Positions 47,401 through 49,618 are shown, counted from the stretch's first letter. The stretch is 64,000 nt of DNA from Echinarachnius parma (GCA_037951105.1 JBAMJV010008312.1:1-64000), one strand, 5' to 3'. Numbers and translations are program-made. The notes: generated from the letters alone by a model not told the origin.

Positions 47401-48965
47401 CTCCGAGGCGGAGAGAGGCAAGACCATGTTTGAGAATGTTCTGAGCAACTACCCCAAGCGCACTGACATCTGGTCTATCTATCTCGACATGACTATCAGG
47501 CAGGAAGATACAGAGGCTTCAAGGTATTGTTTATGTCTAATATGTCTATTCTTAAAATGTTGATGTGATTTATTAGAATTGATAGTTCAATTTCGATGTG
47601 ATGCATATAAATAGAATTAAGTTATGTAGCTCTGTTGGTAGAGCGCTGGTCTAGCAATCCAGGGGTGGTGTTCTGTAAGGAAAAGTTTATCTTAAGATTT
47701 ACTTTGGTATTCTGTAAGTTGGTGTTAAGTTGATCTTAAGATCAACTTTTGAAGATAAGATCAACTCCAAGTAGTTCATCTTATTGTAAGCAAATTTATG
47801 TAAATGACCTGTTCTAAGATATAACACAGGGCTCCACACTCACCTTTTTAGTCAGTGGCCCGGTTGGGCCAGTGAAATAGTTTCTTCCCCTATTCTGGTG
47901 GCCCGAAAGAAAATTTACTGGCCCCAAAATTGTATTTCATGAGTAAGCTTTTTACTATTCAAAATATCACTCTTTCCTAATATCAAACCTATGATTAGAG
48001 ATGAAGCATGACATAAAAGAAAATAAGATTTTTTCAGTTTGTCAATGTCGGGTTGCAAATCTGCTTGCCCGATCGGGCCACCAAAATATGACTTTTATAC
48101 ATTTTGCTGGCCCCAAGTGCAATTTCACTGGCCCCGGGCCAGCGGGCCAGTGCGAGTGTCGAGCCTTGTATAACATATTCTGTAACTGCAGTTAGGATCA
48201 ACGCGCGCTCCTAAAACTTAAGACTGCCCCTACCCTGTCTTAGCCATTGAATAATACACGCAATAATACCTGTAAAATTGCTAGCGCATAAGCCAAGATA
48301 ACGCGCCTCAGTGAACAATGAAACTCACGTCGTGTGTTTGATATGCGCATATAAACAGTCAAACCCGAGTAGCCGAAGCCACACCCCCAGGGTAAAATTA
48401 AGATGAGAAGCATTCTCTGTTTGGTTAGATTACATCTTCATGGTGCAGATTAATTATTCATGCAGAAGATCTTAGGGGGGTTTTAAAGTTGATCTTAAGA
48501 TCAACTCCTAAGATCAACTTTAGGATGAAATTTATACAGAATACCACCTCAGAGGTCTCCAGAGGGTGCTGTGTAGCTCAGTTGGTACAGTGCTGGTTGC
48601 TTTGTTCGTTATAAACACAATACATTGTGCGTCTCAGCACTTTACCTCTTACCAAGATTTTATTTATGCAGGTGCATGGGGGATTGATCTAAAGATCTAA
48701 GTCATGTGAATTCTTGCAATTCAATTGGCACGTAAAGGGATGTTATTAATTAATTAACTTGTTTGTTCTTTTCTTCCATCTTCTCCCAAGACATCTCTTC
48801 GAGAGGGTGATCCACCTGAACCTGTCGGCCAAGAAGATCAAGTTCTTCTTCAAGCGCTACCTGGACTTTGAAAAGAAATGTGGGGATGAATCCACCGTGA
48901 CAGCTGTCAAGCAGAAAGCAGTGGAGTATGTCGAGTCAAAGGCTGCTGTAAGTCAGGACATTTAG
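1932..48965 (+). CDS. PDCD11: PDCD11/RRP5 orthologue, whole gene span (35 coding exons, 1810 aa)
   Basis: This is the whole-gene entry; the exons are listed separately. The family (yeast Rrp5, human PDCD11) is a nucleolar RNA-binding protein needed for pre-rRNA cleavages that lead to both 18S and 5.8S rRNA. Seen here: about fourteen S1 OB-fold repeats, roughly at residues 94-180, 201-275, 291-355, 381-449, 460-538, 553-627, 635-715, 735-815, 848-915, 930-1005 (degenerate), 1030-1118, 1142-1213, 1222-1292 and 1314-1388. Then come a Lys-rich linker (about 1407-1430), an acidic run (1487-1496) and HAT/TPR-like helices (about 1545-1805). The 35 exons total 5433 nt with all phases consistent; human PDCD11 is about 1870 aa. 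Recognisable stretches include EESFPRG-like EEDFPRG at the N-terminus, FGLAPKA-type [50 protein letters not shown] and [13 protein letters not shown]. Start chosen at 1932 because EEDFPRG aligns with the family start; an in-frame ATG at 1911 may instead lie before a splice acceptor. No 5' UTR exon was identified. Confidence 0.95.
2160..2318. mobile_element. possible small inverted-repeat element in intron 1
   Basis: Begins aacagggctct and ends gagggccctgtt, with several GTGGCCA motifs between. Low confidence. Confidence 0.35.
3084..3423. mobile_element. GGCCC-rich element, copy 1
   Basis: About 340 bp from caaggctcgacactcgcac to gtgtggagccctg with repeated GGCCAG/GGCCACC motifs. A second copy lies in the opposite orientation at 47828-48169, matching end to end. 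Confidence 0.8.
3424..4201. mobile_element. inverted-repeat transposon (MITE), ends GTGTATTCTGAAAATCG
   Basis: About 778 bp with roughly 25-bp near-perfect inverted ends and further internal copies of the same motif near 3512 and 4120. No ORF. It abuts the element that ends at 3423. Confidence 0.85.
4210..4450. repeat. degenerate GGCCACC-family sequence
   Basis: GGGGCCACC, GGCCAGCAA and GGGCCACCAGGG motifs suggest a decayed relative of the 3084 element; similar traces occur near 15120-15350, 24100-24185 and 38745-38935. Confidence 0.45.
4559..4708 (+). CDS. PDCD11: PDCD11 exon 2 (charged linker)
   Basis: 150 nt, phase 0 to 0, acceptor gatcag, donor gtaccg. It encodes a charged segment rich in Glu and Lys with a six-Lys run, ending LSQK, leading into the first S1 repeat. 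It is probably nucleolar-targeting and disordered. Confidence 0.85.
5385..6545. repeat. tandem array A, about 123-bp unit, nine copies
   Basis: Unit marked by ATTCGTAACGTTTTCGCTTC and GACGCAATCG, recurring from about 5478 to 6461 at about 109-128 bp spacing. Three more diverged copies lie at about 7330-7640. Confidence 0.9.
7660..9045. repeat. tandem array B, about 158-bp unit, nine copies
   Basis: Unit marked by AAATAAGAGCAGGCAATATC and CAAAGTTACGATAATGCGC. A block of three units near 7790-8100 recurs almost unchanged about 479 bp later, so there is a higher-order repeat. Confidence 0.9.
9597..10427. other. intron 2 stretch, nothing recognised
   Basis: Non-coding AT-rich sequence with some CpG-rich short segments; no element ends seen. 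Confidence 0.5.
10428..11105. mobile_element. inverted-repeat transposon, ends TACCGTAAAA..CTGTGTATAA
   Basis: About 678 bp with inverted ends containing TGTATAAAACGCACCCCC. Interior shares segments (GGTTATAAATTTTGCTCATA and ATGAATATTCAT) with the copy at 15416-16322, in opposite orientation. Confidence 0.85.
11543..11713 (+). CDS. PDCD11: PDCD11 exon 3 (S1 repeat 1)
   Basis: 171 nt, phase 0 to 0. It encodes [36 protein letters not shown] and so on, the first half of S1 repeat 1; the family equivalent reads EGMRILGCVKEV...ISLPNGLQGFVQVTEI. Its 3' half is echoed twice in the following intron. Confidence 0.93.
11821..11905 (+). pseudogene. decayed copy A of PDCD11 exon 3 (3' half)
   Basis: It repeats TGATGTGTC and ACAACTTCAAGAAA of exon 3, in order, with gaps and substitutions, and continues into the donor-side sequence. 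The frame is broken. Confidence 0.85.
11976..12080 (+). pseudogene. decayed copy B of PDCD11 exon 3 (3' half)
   Basis: It repeats ACAACTTCAAGAAA and later AAGATGATTTGGAC, matching exon 3 AAGATGACTTGGAC, then the post-donor region. It shares a tail (catcatct) with copy A. Confidence 0.8.
12118..12445 (-). mobile_element. tRNA-derived SINE, minus orientation
   Basis: Read on the minus strand it has a tRNA-like head (TGGTAAAGGGCGC), a B-box-like GTTCGAACCC, the body motif CCTTCAGCAAGACAATTAAT, and ends at an ATT-repeat tail. Same family as copies at 25885 and 43905. Confidence 0.8.
12639..13020. mobile_element. MITE with AAAGGATC..CTAGTAAC-type ends, copy 1
   Basis: Inverted ends AAAGGGATCTTCTAGTAAC and CACTAGATCCTTT; body resembles 18832-19182 in opposite orientation (TTGACATGTGCAAAAAGTGA). 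Confidence 0.8.
13212..13373 (+). CDS. PDCD11: PDCD11 exon 4 (end of S1-1)
   Basis: 162 nt, phase 0 to 0, acceptor ctctag, donor gtaagc. It completes S1 repeat 1 ([13 protein letters not shown]...[13 protein letters not shown]) and starts the KPGM entry to S1 repeat 2. Confidence 0.93.
13735..13772 (+). pseudogene. decayed fragment of PDCD11 exon 5
   Basis: AGCATTGAAGATCATGGTTA and the following bases match exon 5 AGCATTGAAGACCACGGCTA over about 38 bp. The fragment is cut by a small inverted-repeat element that starts at 13769. Confidence 0.8.
13769..13985. mobile_element. 217-bp MITE, ends GGGCCTGTTTCATGAAAGGC
   Basis: About 20-bp near-perfect inverted ends. It is inserted at the edge of the exon 5 relic. 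Confidence 0.85.
14030..14320 (+). CDS. PDCD11: PDCD11 exon 5 (S1 repeat 2)
   Basis: 291 nt, the largest coding exon, phase 0 to 0. It carries S1 repeat 2 ([19 protein letters not shown], closely matching the family SSLEDHGYLVDIG) and the entry to repeat 3 ([11 protein letters not shown]). Donor gtatgt. Confidence 0.95.
14850..14963 (+). CDS. PDCD11: PDCD11 exon 6 (S1 repeat 3)
   Basis: 114 nt, phase 0 to 0, acceptor ccctag, donor gtaagc. It encodes the core of S1 repeat 3, with [18 protein letters not shown] in the position of the family FTGVVDFMHLD. Confidence 0.9.
15416..16322. mobile_element. second TACCGTAAAA element, with nested insertion
   Basis: Inverted ends TACCGTAAAACTCTGTGTAT. 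It contains the 15606-15801 insertion and a long poly(A)/poly(T) stretch around 16185-16260. Confidence 0.85.
15606..15801. mobile_element. 196-bp inverted-repeat insertion, TATGATGACA..GGTACCCC ends
   Basis: Inverted ends with GGTACCCC. The host element copy at 10428-11105 preserves the uninterrupted site (gcattcagcaag-atatacc on the matching strand), which defines the insertion point. Confidence 0.8.
16860..17072 (+). CDS. PDCD11: PDCD11 exon 7 (S1 repeats 3-4)
   Basis: 213 nt, phase 0 to 0, acceptor ttgtag, donor gtgagt. It ends S1 repeat 3 ([10 protein letters not shown]) and begins repeat 4 ([20 protein letters not shown]). A decayed copy of its 3' end lies about 100 bp downstream. Confidence 0.92.
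17163..17232 (+). pseudogene. decayed copy of PDCD11 exon 7 3' end
   Basis: It matches the end of exon 7 and its donor: AAGACAAGGGGCATCGTATA corresponds to AAGAAAAGGGCATGGTATA, followed by tgtgggtaaatct against tgtgagtgaatct. Confidence 0.8.
17420..17602 (+). CDS. PDCD11: PDCD11 exon 8 (S1 repeat 4)
   Basis: 183 nt, phase 0 to 0, acceptor tttag, donor gtaaaa. It encodes SHLSDDK...[29 protein letters not shown], the second half of S1 repeat 4, and the IQPGMLVK entry to repeat 5. Confidence 0.92.
17792..17951. repeat. 39-bp minisatellite, four copies
   Basis: Unit GCCCATTAAAATTGGGCTTC followed by aagttacaaacgattgtga, with few differences; ends about 60 bp before exon 9. Confidence 0.95.
18010..18156 (+). 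CDS. PDCD11: PDCD11 exon 9 (S1 repeat 5)
   Basis: 147 nt, phase 0 to 0, donor gtaggt. It carries [36 protein letters not shown], the core of S1 repeat 5. A four-copy 39-bp minisatellite ends about 60 bp before the acceptor. Confidence 0.93.
18275..18834. mobile_element. MITE with TTAAAGGGATAGTTGAGTTT ends
   Basis: About 560 bp, inverted ends of about 24 bp. Related copies lie at 46265-47042 and about 60467-60994. It abuts the next MITE directly. Confidence 0.88.
18832..19182. mobile_element. MITE with AAAGGGATCTAGTAAC ends, copy 2
   Basis: Immediately follows the previous element and matches 12639-13020 in reverse orientation, including AAACTATCC(T)CTGGATAGTC. Confidence 0.8.
19205..19262 (+). 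pseudogene. decayed copy of PDCD11 exon 10 5' end
   Basis: CTGCTAGTGGATTCAGCCAA resembles exon 10 CTGCTAGTTGACGCAGCCAA, about 200 bp upstream of the real exon, with divergence on both sides. Confidence 0.75.
19420..19600 (+). CDS. PDCD11: PDCD11 exon 10 (S1 repeats 5-6), GC donor
   Basis: 181 nt, phase 0 to 1. It ends S1 repeat 5 ([21 protein letters not shown]) and starts repeat 6 ([20 protein letters not shown]). The only donor that keeps the frame and the family sequence (DIKG then IIPRSEL) is AAAG/GCAAGC, so intron 10 is GC-AG. Reading through as if GT-AG meets a stop at 19651. Confidence 0.9.
20164..20345 (+). CDS. PDCD11: PDCD11 exon 11 (S1 repeat 6)
   Basis: 182 nt, phase 1 to 0, donor gtattg. 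It encodes [20 protein letters not shown]...[25 protein letters not shown], the second half of S1 repeat 6. A long GAT/GGTGAT microsatellite starts about 20 bp beyond the donor. Confidence 0.92.
20366..20770. repeat. GAT then GGTGAT microsatellite with 110-bp duplication
   Basis: About 60 bp of GAT repeats, about 150 bp of GGTGAT, then two near-copies of a segment (GATGTTGATGATCGTGATGA ... CTATGACAACAAGGAGGGTG). It starts about 20 bp inside intron 11. Confidence 0.95.
20901..21101 (+). CDS. PDCD11: PDCD11 exon 12 (S1 repeat 7), U12-type donor
   Basis: 201 nt, phase 0 to 0. It encodes [19 protein letters not shown]...[15 protein letters not shown]1 repeat 7. The exon ends KTKTY at a GTATCCTT donor, the U12 5' splice-site consensus; without splicing the frame stops at 21131. 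Confidence 0.9.
21760..21933 (+). CDS. PDCD11: PDCD11 exon 13 (S1 repeat 8)
   Basis: 174 nt, phase 0 to 0, donor gtaagt. It encodes [17 protein letters not shown]...[10 protein letters not shown], matching the family [20 protein letters not shown]. The preceding intron ends with a TTCCTTGAC branch-site motif. Confidence 0.93.
22118..22182 (+). pseudogene. decayed copy of PDCD11 exon 13 3' end and donor
   Basis: TTAGCCCCCAAACCAGTAAG, then atcagact, parallels exon 13 TTAGCACCAAAAGCTGTAAG, then ttcagaca, so the copy spans the splice donor. Confidence 0.75.
22640..22740 (+). pseudogene. decayed copy of PDCD11 exon 14 5' part
   Basis: TTTCTGACAGATACTTCCAA, then taggtcagcca, aligns with exon 14 TTTCTGACGGACACTTCCAA, then caggtcggcca; similarity continues for about 100 bp to the GAGAATAAA/GAGAAGAAA segment. 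Confidence 0.88.
22870..23126 (+). repeat. possible LINE 3' tail with (AAAT)n end
   Basis: Non-coding sequence ending in a run of AAAT repeats, the shape of a truncated LINE 3' end. Family not identified. Confidence 0.35.
23235..23460 (+). CDS. PDCD11: PDCD11 exon 14 (end of S1-8)
   Basis: 226 nt, phase 0 to 1, acceptor gtcag, donor gtaaat. It encodes [16 protein letters not shown]...[22 protein letters not shown], the end of S1 repeat 8, then a Glu/Arg-rich helix. A full-width decayed copy lies about 600 bp upstream. Confidence 0.93.
23475..23570 (+). repeat. tRNA-like SINE fragment
   Basis: Promoter-like boxes (TGGCTAGTTGTTTGGGCACC and GGTTTGATTCTC) spaced as in a tRNA-derived SINE; it begins about 15 bp after the exon 14 donor. 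It cannot fold as a full tRNA. Confidence 0.5.
24646..24774 (+). CDS. PDCD11: PDCD11 exon 15 (S1 repeat 9)
   Basis: 129 nt, phase 1 to 1, acceptor cacacag, donor gtaaga. In the correct frame it reads [20 protein letters not shown] and [10 protein letters not shown], an S1 first half; other frames have stops. The frame was fixed by the neighbouring exon phases. Confidence 0.85.
25370..25506 (+). CDS. PDCD11: PDCD11 exon 16 (end of S1-9)
   Basis: 137 nt, phase 1 to 0, acceptor ttgcag, donor gtacat. It encodes [30 protein letters not shown] and a Lys-rich end, completing S1 repeat 9. Confidence 0.9.
25885..26207 (+). mobile_element. tRNA-derived SINE, 5'-truncated
   Basis: Starts at the B-box-like GAGTTCAAACCCTG, continues through CCTTCAGCAAGACAATTTAT and GGCGCTATATAAAT, and ends in ATT repeats. 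Confidence 0.8.
26270..26444. repeat. direct duplication of about 87 bp
   Basis: Two copies of ACATTTTGTTGAATACATAC to TAGATTTCACTAGG, differing mainly in ATT repeat number. Confidence 0.9.
27110..27190 (+). pseudogene. decayed copy A of PDCD11 exon 17
   Basis: GTGTATTGCTAGTGAATGAG, then aacttcatatttgtccactcc, matches exon 17 ATGTATTGCTTGTGAAAGAG, then aacttcattctcgcccattcc. The similarity includes neighbouring intron. No donor remains. Confidence 0.88.
27285..27362 (+). pseudogene. decayed copy B of PDCD11 exon 17
   Basis: GTGTATTGCTTGTGAAAAGA, then ctttcattcttgcccgc, matches exon 17 with a frameshifting difference, leading to TGA. It lies about 170 bp after copy A, so the duplicated unit was about 170 bp. 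Confidence 0.88.
27398..27993. mobile_element. 596-bp long palindrome (foldback element)
   Basis: Two nearly identical arms of about 290 bp, beginning CAGGGTGGCCCAGAAAGGAT, around a short centre near 27700. No intact protein. Confidence 0.92.
28004..28816. mobile_element. inverted-repeat transposon, ends TACCGTATTTACCGGCG
   Basis: About 813 bp with near-perfect inverted ends of at least 28 bp (TAATCGCCGCAT continues the end). No ORF. It lies 10 bp after the palindrome. Confidence 0.9.
28909..29025 (+). CDS. PDCD11: PDCD11 exon 17 (degenerate S1-10)
   Basis: 117 nt, phase 0 to 0. An acceptor at ataatag gives an open frame from [11 protein letters not shown] to [19 protein letters not shown]; the more obvious gattcag acceptor 38 bp on would hit a stop. 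Two decayed copies lie upstream. Confidence 0.78.
29591..29661 (+). CDS. PDCD11: PDCD11 exon 18
   Basis: 71 nt, phase 0 to 2, acceptor tgtcag, donor gtgagg. It encodes [20 protein letters not shown], aligning with the family SHLNDTF...QVGQGVSL segment of the degenerate tenth S1 repeat. Confidence 0.9.
29690..29950. repeat. 40-bp minisatellite, six copies
   Basis: Unit TATGCCCACCACACACTACC plus tgatccaatctgatccgatg; five perfect copies then one more after a repeated lead-in (AAACGTGATTGAGGG). It starts about 30 bp after the exon 18 donor. Confidence 0.95.
30057..30197 (+). CDS. PDCD11: PDCD11 exon 19
   Basis: 141 nt, phase 2 to 2, acceptor ttccag, donor gtgagt. It ends repeat 10 ([12 protein letters not shown]), passes through a polar linker and starts S1 repeat 11 ([11 protein letters not shown]). 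Confidence 0.9.
30431..31083. mobile_element. MITE with TAAAGGTTCCCTGA ends, copy 1
   Basis: About 650 bp, inverted ends; a second copy at 58262-58901 shares GAACATTACAGGGTGGAAT-like and GGACAAGAAAGGCATTGATA segments. Confidence 0.8.
32099..32195 (+). CDS. PDCD11: PDCD11 exon 20 (S1 repeat 11)
   Basis: 97 nt, phase 2 to 0, acceptor ttgcag, donor gtaagt. It encodes [20 protein letters not shown] and [11 protein letters not shown], the core of S1 repeat 11. Confidence 0.92.
32436..32581 (+). CDS. PDCD11: PDCD11 exon 21 (end of S1-11)
   Basis: 146 nt, phase 0 to 2, acceptor gtgcag, donor gtaacg. It encodes [15 protein letters not shown], then [19 protein letters not shown]. The LPISH motif is characteristic of this RRP5 repeat. 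Confidence 0.93.
32989..33088 (+). CDS. PDCD11: PDCD11 exon 22 (S1 repeat 12 start)
   Basis: 100 nt, phase 2 to 0, acceptor ttttag, donor gtatgg. It encodes an acidic linker then [13 protein letters not shown], the first strand of S1 repeat 12. Confidence 0.9.
33290..34911 (+). mobile_element. LINE (L2/CR1-like) 3' fragment
   Basis: This is a 5'-truncated non-LTR retrotransposon. The first part reads [11 protein letters not shown] and [11 protein letters not shown], the reverse-transcriptase motifs. After a frame change near 33470 a 245-codon open stretch (33484-34221) covers the thumb and C-terminal region typical of L2/CR1 elements ([52 protein letters not shown]). It ends at GCGCTATAAAAG and an ATT tail; a MITE interrupts it at 34347-34769. 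Not active. Confidence 0.88.
34347..34769. mobile_element. MITE with TTAAAAGGTACCACCACCC ends, copy 1
   Basis: About 420 bp, TTAA at both borders, inserted into the LINE 3' region. Copies at 43245-43691 (reversed) and 49619-50056. Confidence 0.88.
35145..35331 (+). CDS. PDCD11: PDCD11 exon 23 (S1 repeat 12)
   Basis: 187 nt, phase 0 to 1, acceptor caacag, donor gtgagt. It encodes [20 protein letters not shown] and [20 protein letters not shown], completing S1 repeat 12. The intron before it carries a LINE fragment and a small transposon. Confidence 0.92.
35749..36043. mobile_element. 295-bp MITE, ends GGGCCAGGATTCACAAA
   Basis: Inverted ends with paired CTCCATAGATG and ATCTATGGAGTG segments inside; ends about 85 bp before exon 24. 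Confidence 0.85.
36130..36310 (+). CDS. PDCD11: PDCD11 exon 24 (S1 repeat 13)
   Basis: 181 nt, phase 1 to 2, acceptor ttccag, donor gtaagc. It encodes [20 protein letters not shown] and [19 protein letters not shown], matching the family PFGKIGTVSIFHMSDSYSE. Confidence 0.94.
37210..37335 (+). pseudogene. decayed copy of PDCD11 exon 25
   Basis: AAAGAAGGCAGCAGTGTCAT, later aaaccatctcattaagaagatg and cccaaagcaatgacagaaag, follows exon 25 AAAGAAGGCACCAGCACAGC, gaccatctcgtgtcaagaagact and cgaaggcagcgataaagag in order. Confidence 0.85.
37426..37611 (+). CDS. PDCD11: PDCD11 exon 25 (S1 repeats 13-14)
   Basis: 186 nt, phase 2 to 2, acceptor aacag, donor gtatgt. It encodes RCCILETA...VSLRPSR then [20 protein letters not shown], bridging S1 repeats 13 and 14. 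A decayed full-width copy lies about 200 bp upstream and a 29-nt poly(G) tract about 50 bp downstream. Confidence 0.94.
37661..37689. repeat. 29-nt poly(G) tract
   Basis: Uninterrupted run of G in intron 25. Other long G/C runs lie at 11003, 14685, 40270, 51668, 51904, 58147, 61752 and 62604. Confidence 0.95.
38592..38705 (+). CDS. PDCD11: PDCD11 exon 26 (S1 repeat 14)
   Basis: 114 nt, phase 2 to 2, acceptor ttgcag, donor gtaaga. It encodes [20 protein letters not shown] and [13 protein letters not shown], the middle of S1 repeat 14. Confidence 0.9.
39503..39597 (+). CDS. PDCD11: PDCD11 exon 27 (end of S1-14)
   Basis: 95 nt, phase 2 to 1, acceptor ctgcag, donor gtaaga. It encodes [19 protein letters not shown] and [13 protein letters not shown], the last S1 strand and start of the linker. 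Confidence 0.88.
40078..40187 (+). CDS. PDCD11: PDCD11 exon 28 (basic linker)
   Basis: 110 nt, phase 1 to 0, acceptor atacag, donor gtaagc. It encodes a Lys/Arg-rich stretch ([15 protein letters not shown]) then an acidic Ser-rich one, a likely nuclear/nucleolar targeting and disordered linker. Confidence 0.88.
40668..40745 (+). pseudogene. possible decayed copy of PDCD11 exon 29 start
   Basis: An acceptor-like catcag is followed by codons [18 protein letters not shown], resembling exon 29 [17 protein letters not shown], then a stop with no phase-compatible donor. This is the weakest of the copies. Confidence 0.5.
40815..41006 (+). CDS. PDCD11: PDCD11 exon 29 (LQLSAGFSW and acidic run)
   Basis: 192 nt, phase 0 to 0, acceptor ttacag, donor gtaaga. 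It contains [13 protein letters not shown], the family's conserved LQLSSGFAW-type motif, followed by [10 protein letters not shown] at residues 1487-1496. Confidence 0.92.
41489..41548 (+). CDS. PDCD11: PDCD11 exon 30
   Basis: 60 nt, phase 0 to 0, acceptor tttcag, donor gtatgt. It encodes [20 protein letters not shown], the charged helix before the HAT region. Confidence 0.85.
42247..42431 (+). CDS. PDCD11: PDCD11 exon 31 (HAT region start)
   Basis: 185 nt, phase 0 to 2, acceptor gtacag, donor gtaata. It encodes [20 protein letters not shown], then [20 protein letters not shown], nearly identical to the family consensus. Two decayed partial copies follow in the intron. Confidence 0.96.
42502..42620 (+). 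pseudogene. decayed copy A of PDCD11 exon 31 3' part
   Basis: GATACATGGCATTCCATCTC, then cactcagtggacatagacaaa, is nearly identical to exon 31, and the copy runs through AAGACAATAAACTT into the donor region. An insertion and a TAG break the frame. It is the youngest-looking copy. Confidence 0.95.
42756..42802 (+). pseudogene. decayed copy B of PDCD11 exon 31 fragment
   Basis: GATAGACAAGACTAGGGCTG, then cagaaacagctctcaa, parallels exon 31 CATAGACAAGGCGAGGGCTG, then ttgcagaaaggtccctcaa. Confidence 0.75.
43245..43691. mobile_element. MITE with TTAAAGGGGACCACCA ends, copy 2 (reversed)
   Basis: About 447 bp between TTAA borders; matches 49619-50056 in reverse orientation (CAACATTTTGCAAAGGGTTG). 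Confidence 0.9.
43905..44236 (+). mobile_element. tRNA-derived SINE abutting exon 32
   Basis: A-box-like TGGTAGAGCGCGCG, body motif CCTTCAGCAAGACAATTTAT, GGCGCTATATAAG-like end and ATT tail. The tail ends about 18 bp before the exon 32 acceptor. Confidence 0.85.
44254..44422 (+). CDS. PDCD11: PDCD11 exon 32 (HAT repeat)
   Basis: 169 nt, phase 2 to 0, acceptor gtgacag, donor gtgagg. It encodes [20 protein letters not shown] and the following helix pair. The ATT tail of a SINE ends about 20 bp before the acceptor, and a decayed copy of this exon's 3' half follows downstream. Confidence 0.96.
44591..44670 (+). pseudogene. decayed copy of PDCD11 exon 32 3' part
   Basis: GCGAACCAATGAGCATTTTT, then acccagctgtaatagccatctct and caaggaccaatcattcaggt, follows exon 32 GTGAACCAATCAAAGTCTTC, acacaactagtagcaatctac and caggaccaacaaaatacaggt. 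Confidence 0.88.
44832..45523. mobile_element. foldback element built from AAGCAATTGCTT palindromes
   Basis: Inverted ends GGGCCGTATGCATAAAAACA; ends packed with AAGCAATTGCTT and related AAGCA/TGCTT words, centre unique. No ORF. Confidence 0.9.
45758..45911 (+). CDS. PDCD11: PDCD11 exon 33 (HAT repeat)
   Basis: 154 nt, phase 0 to 1, acceptor gaacag, donor gtaagt. It encodes [20 protein letters not shown] and [19 protein letters not shown], a helix-turn-helix HAT unit. Confidence 0.95.
46265..47042. mobile_element. MITE of the TTAAAGGGATAGTT family with nested sequence
   Basis: Ends TTAAAAGGGGTAGTTCAGTTT and AAACTGTACTATCCCTTTAA; about 240 bp of unrelated repeat (CAACAAAGTTGGAGGAGGTT start) interrupts it near 46722-46968. 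Confidence 0.78.
47358..47523 (+). CDS. PDCD11: PDCD11 exon 34 (HAT repeat)
   Basis: 166 nt, phase 1 to 2, acceptor ttgacag, donor gtattg. It encodes [20 protein letters not shown], then [19 protein letters not shown], matching the family closely. Confidence 0.96.
47625..47662 (+). repeat. tRNA-like SINE head split by a transposon
   Basis: GTAGCTCTGTTGGTAGAGCG, then ctggtctagcaatccagg, resembles a tRNA D-arm and anticodon arm. It is cut by the element starting at 47663; a second tRNA-like head (GTAGCTCAGTTGGTACAGTG) follows at 48573. Confidence 0.55.
47663..48550. mobile_element. inverted-repeat element with GGTGGTGTTCTGTA ends
   Basis: Inverted ends plus repeated TTGATCTTAAGATCAAC palindromes; it contains the 47828-48169 element. 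Confidence 0.82.
47828..48169. mobile_element. GGCCC-rich element, copy 2 (reversed)
   Basis: Reverse-complement match to 3084-3423 along its full length (for example GGCCCGATCGGGCAAGCAGA on the opposite strand). Confidence 0.85.
48791..48965 (+). CDS. PDCD11: PDCD11 exon 35 (C-terminus and stop)
   Basis: 175 nt including TAG, phase 2 start, acceptor cccaag. It encodes [20 protein letters not shown], then [11 protein letters not shown] and the terminal [14 protein letters not shown]. This is the family's C-terminal end, so the gene is complete at its 3' side. Confidence 0.96.
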
Positions 48966-49049
48966 TTGGCATATTGAAAAACCAACCAAATCTGGGAATT
49001 TTAAAAGTGGATGAAATACTGTAGAAAATTATGATGTTAAGAACAAGAA

Positions 49050-49130
49050 CATGAAGTCGTGGGGATGAATCAATCGGGCCAATACAATGTAGTCACACAG
49101 AAGGCAGTAGAGTATGTGAAAATATTTAGA
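49050..49130 (+). pseudogene. decayed copy A of PDCD11 exon 35
   Basis: GTGGGGATGAATCAATCGGG, then cacacagaaggcagtagagtatgtg, matches exon 35 GTGGGGATGAATCCACCGTG, then caagcagaaagcagtggagtatgtc. Confidence 0.88.
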
Positions 49131-49225
49131 CAAGTGGAGATATTGAAATATTTTTACAAATTATGGTAATGTTAAAAACTGTCAAAGTTGTAATATAAAA
49201 TACGGATTGAAGGAATTATGTTTCA

Positions 49226-49231
49226 AATAAA
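49226..49231 (+). promoter_or_regulatory. candidate PDCD11 polyadenylation signal
   Basis: AATAAA about 260 bp past the stop codon, between decayed exon-35 copies. Further AATAAA motifs near 51009 and 51235 are alternatives, so the 3' UTR end is uncertain. Confidence 0.35.
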
Positions 49232-49282
49232 GTTTTGGTACGAATTAACCACGAAAGTAACAGAAAAGAAACTGTATGTTGC

Positions 49283-49400
49283 ATCAGTTTCTGCTGTAAA
49301 TCAGGGGGATGGGGGAATGGCTATTGTGGTATATAAAAGTAGTCGGGACATTTAGAGACCAAATCAGGCTTCAATATTTCTAAAGTATTAGGGTTAAAAT
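49283..49400 (+). pseudogene. decayed copies B/C of PDCD11 exon 35 end and 3' UTR start
   Basis: CTGCTGTAAATCAGGG (near 49290) and AGTCGGGACATTTAGAGACC (near 49341), followed by aaatcagg, echo exon 35 CTGCTGTAAGTCAGGACATT, then TAG and the next 3' UTR bases. Confidence 0.7.
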
Positions 49401-49618
49401 TTAGTCTTAATATTACCTCAATGTTGGGAAGTGTGACAGTCAGTTTTGAGACAATGAAACCAGCCATGTAGGATATAATAGAGGTGAACATTATCACATT
49501 TTCGAAACAATGCTTGGATATCATTGCTTTGGAGGAATAAACATATTTTATTAGATATGCCAATTTGTTTAAAAGCGGTATTTTCTCAGGGTTTTAGACT
49601 CTATTACTAAAATTATCT

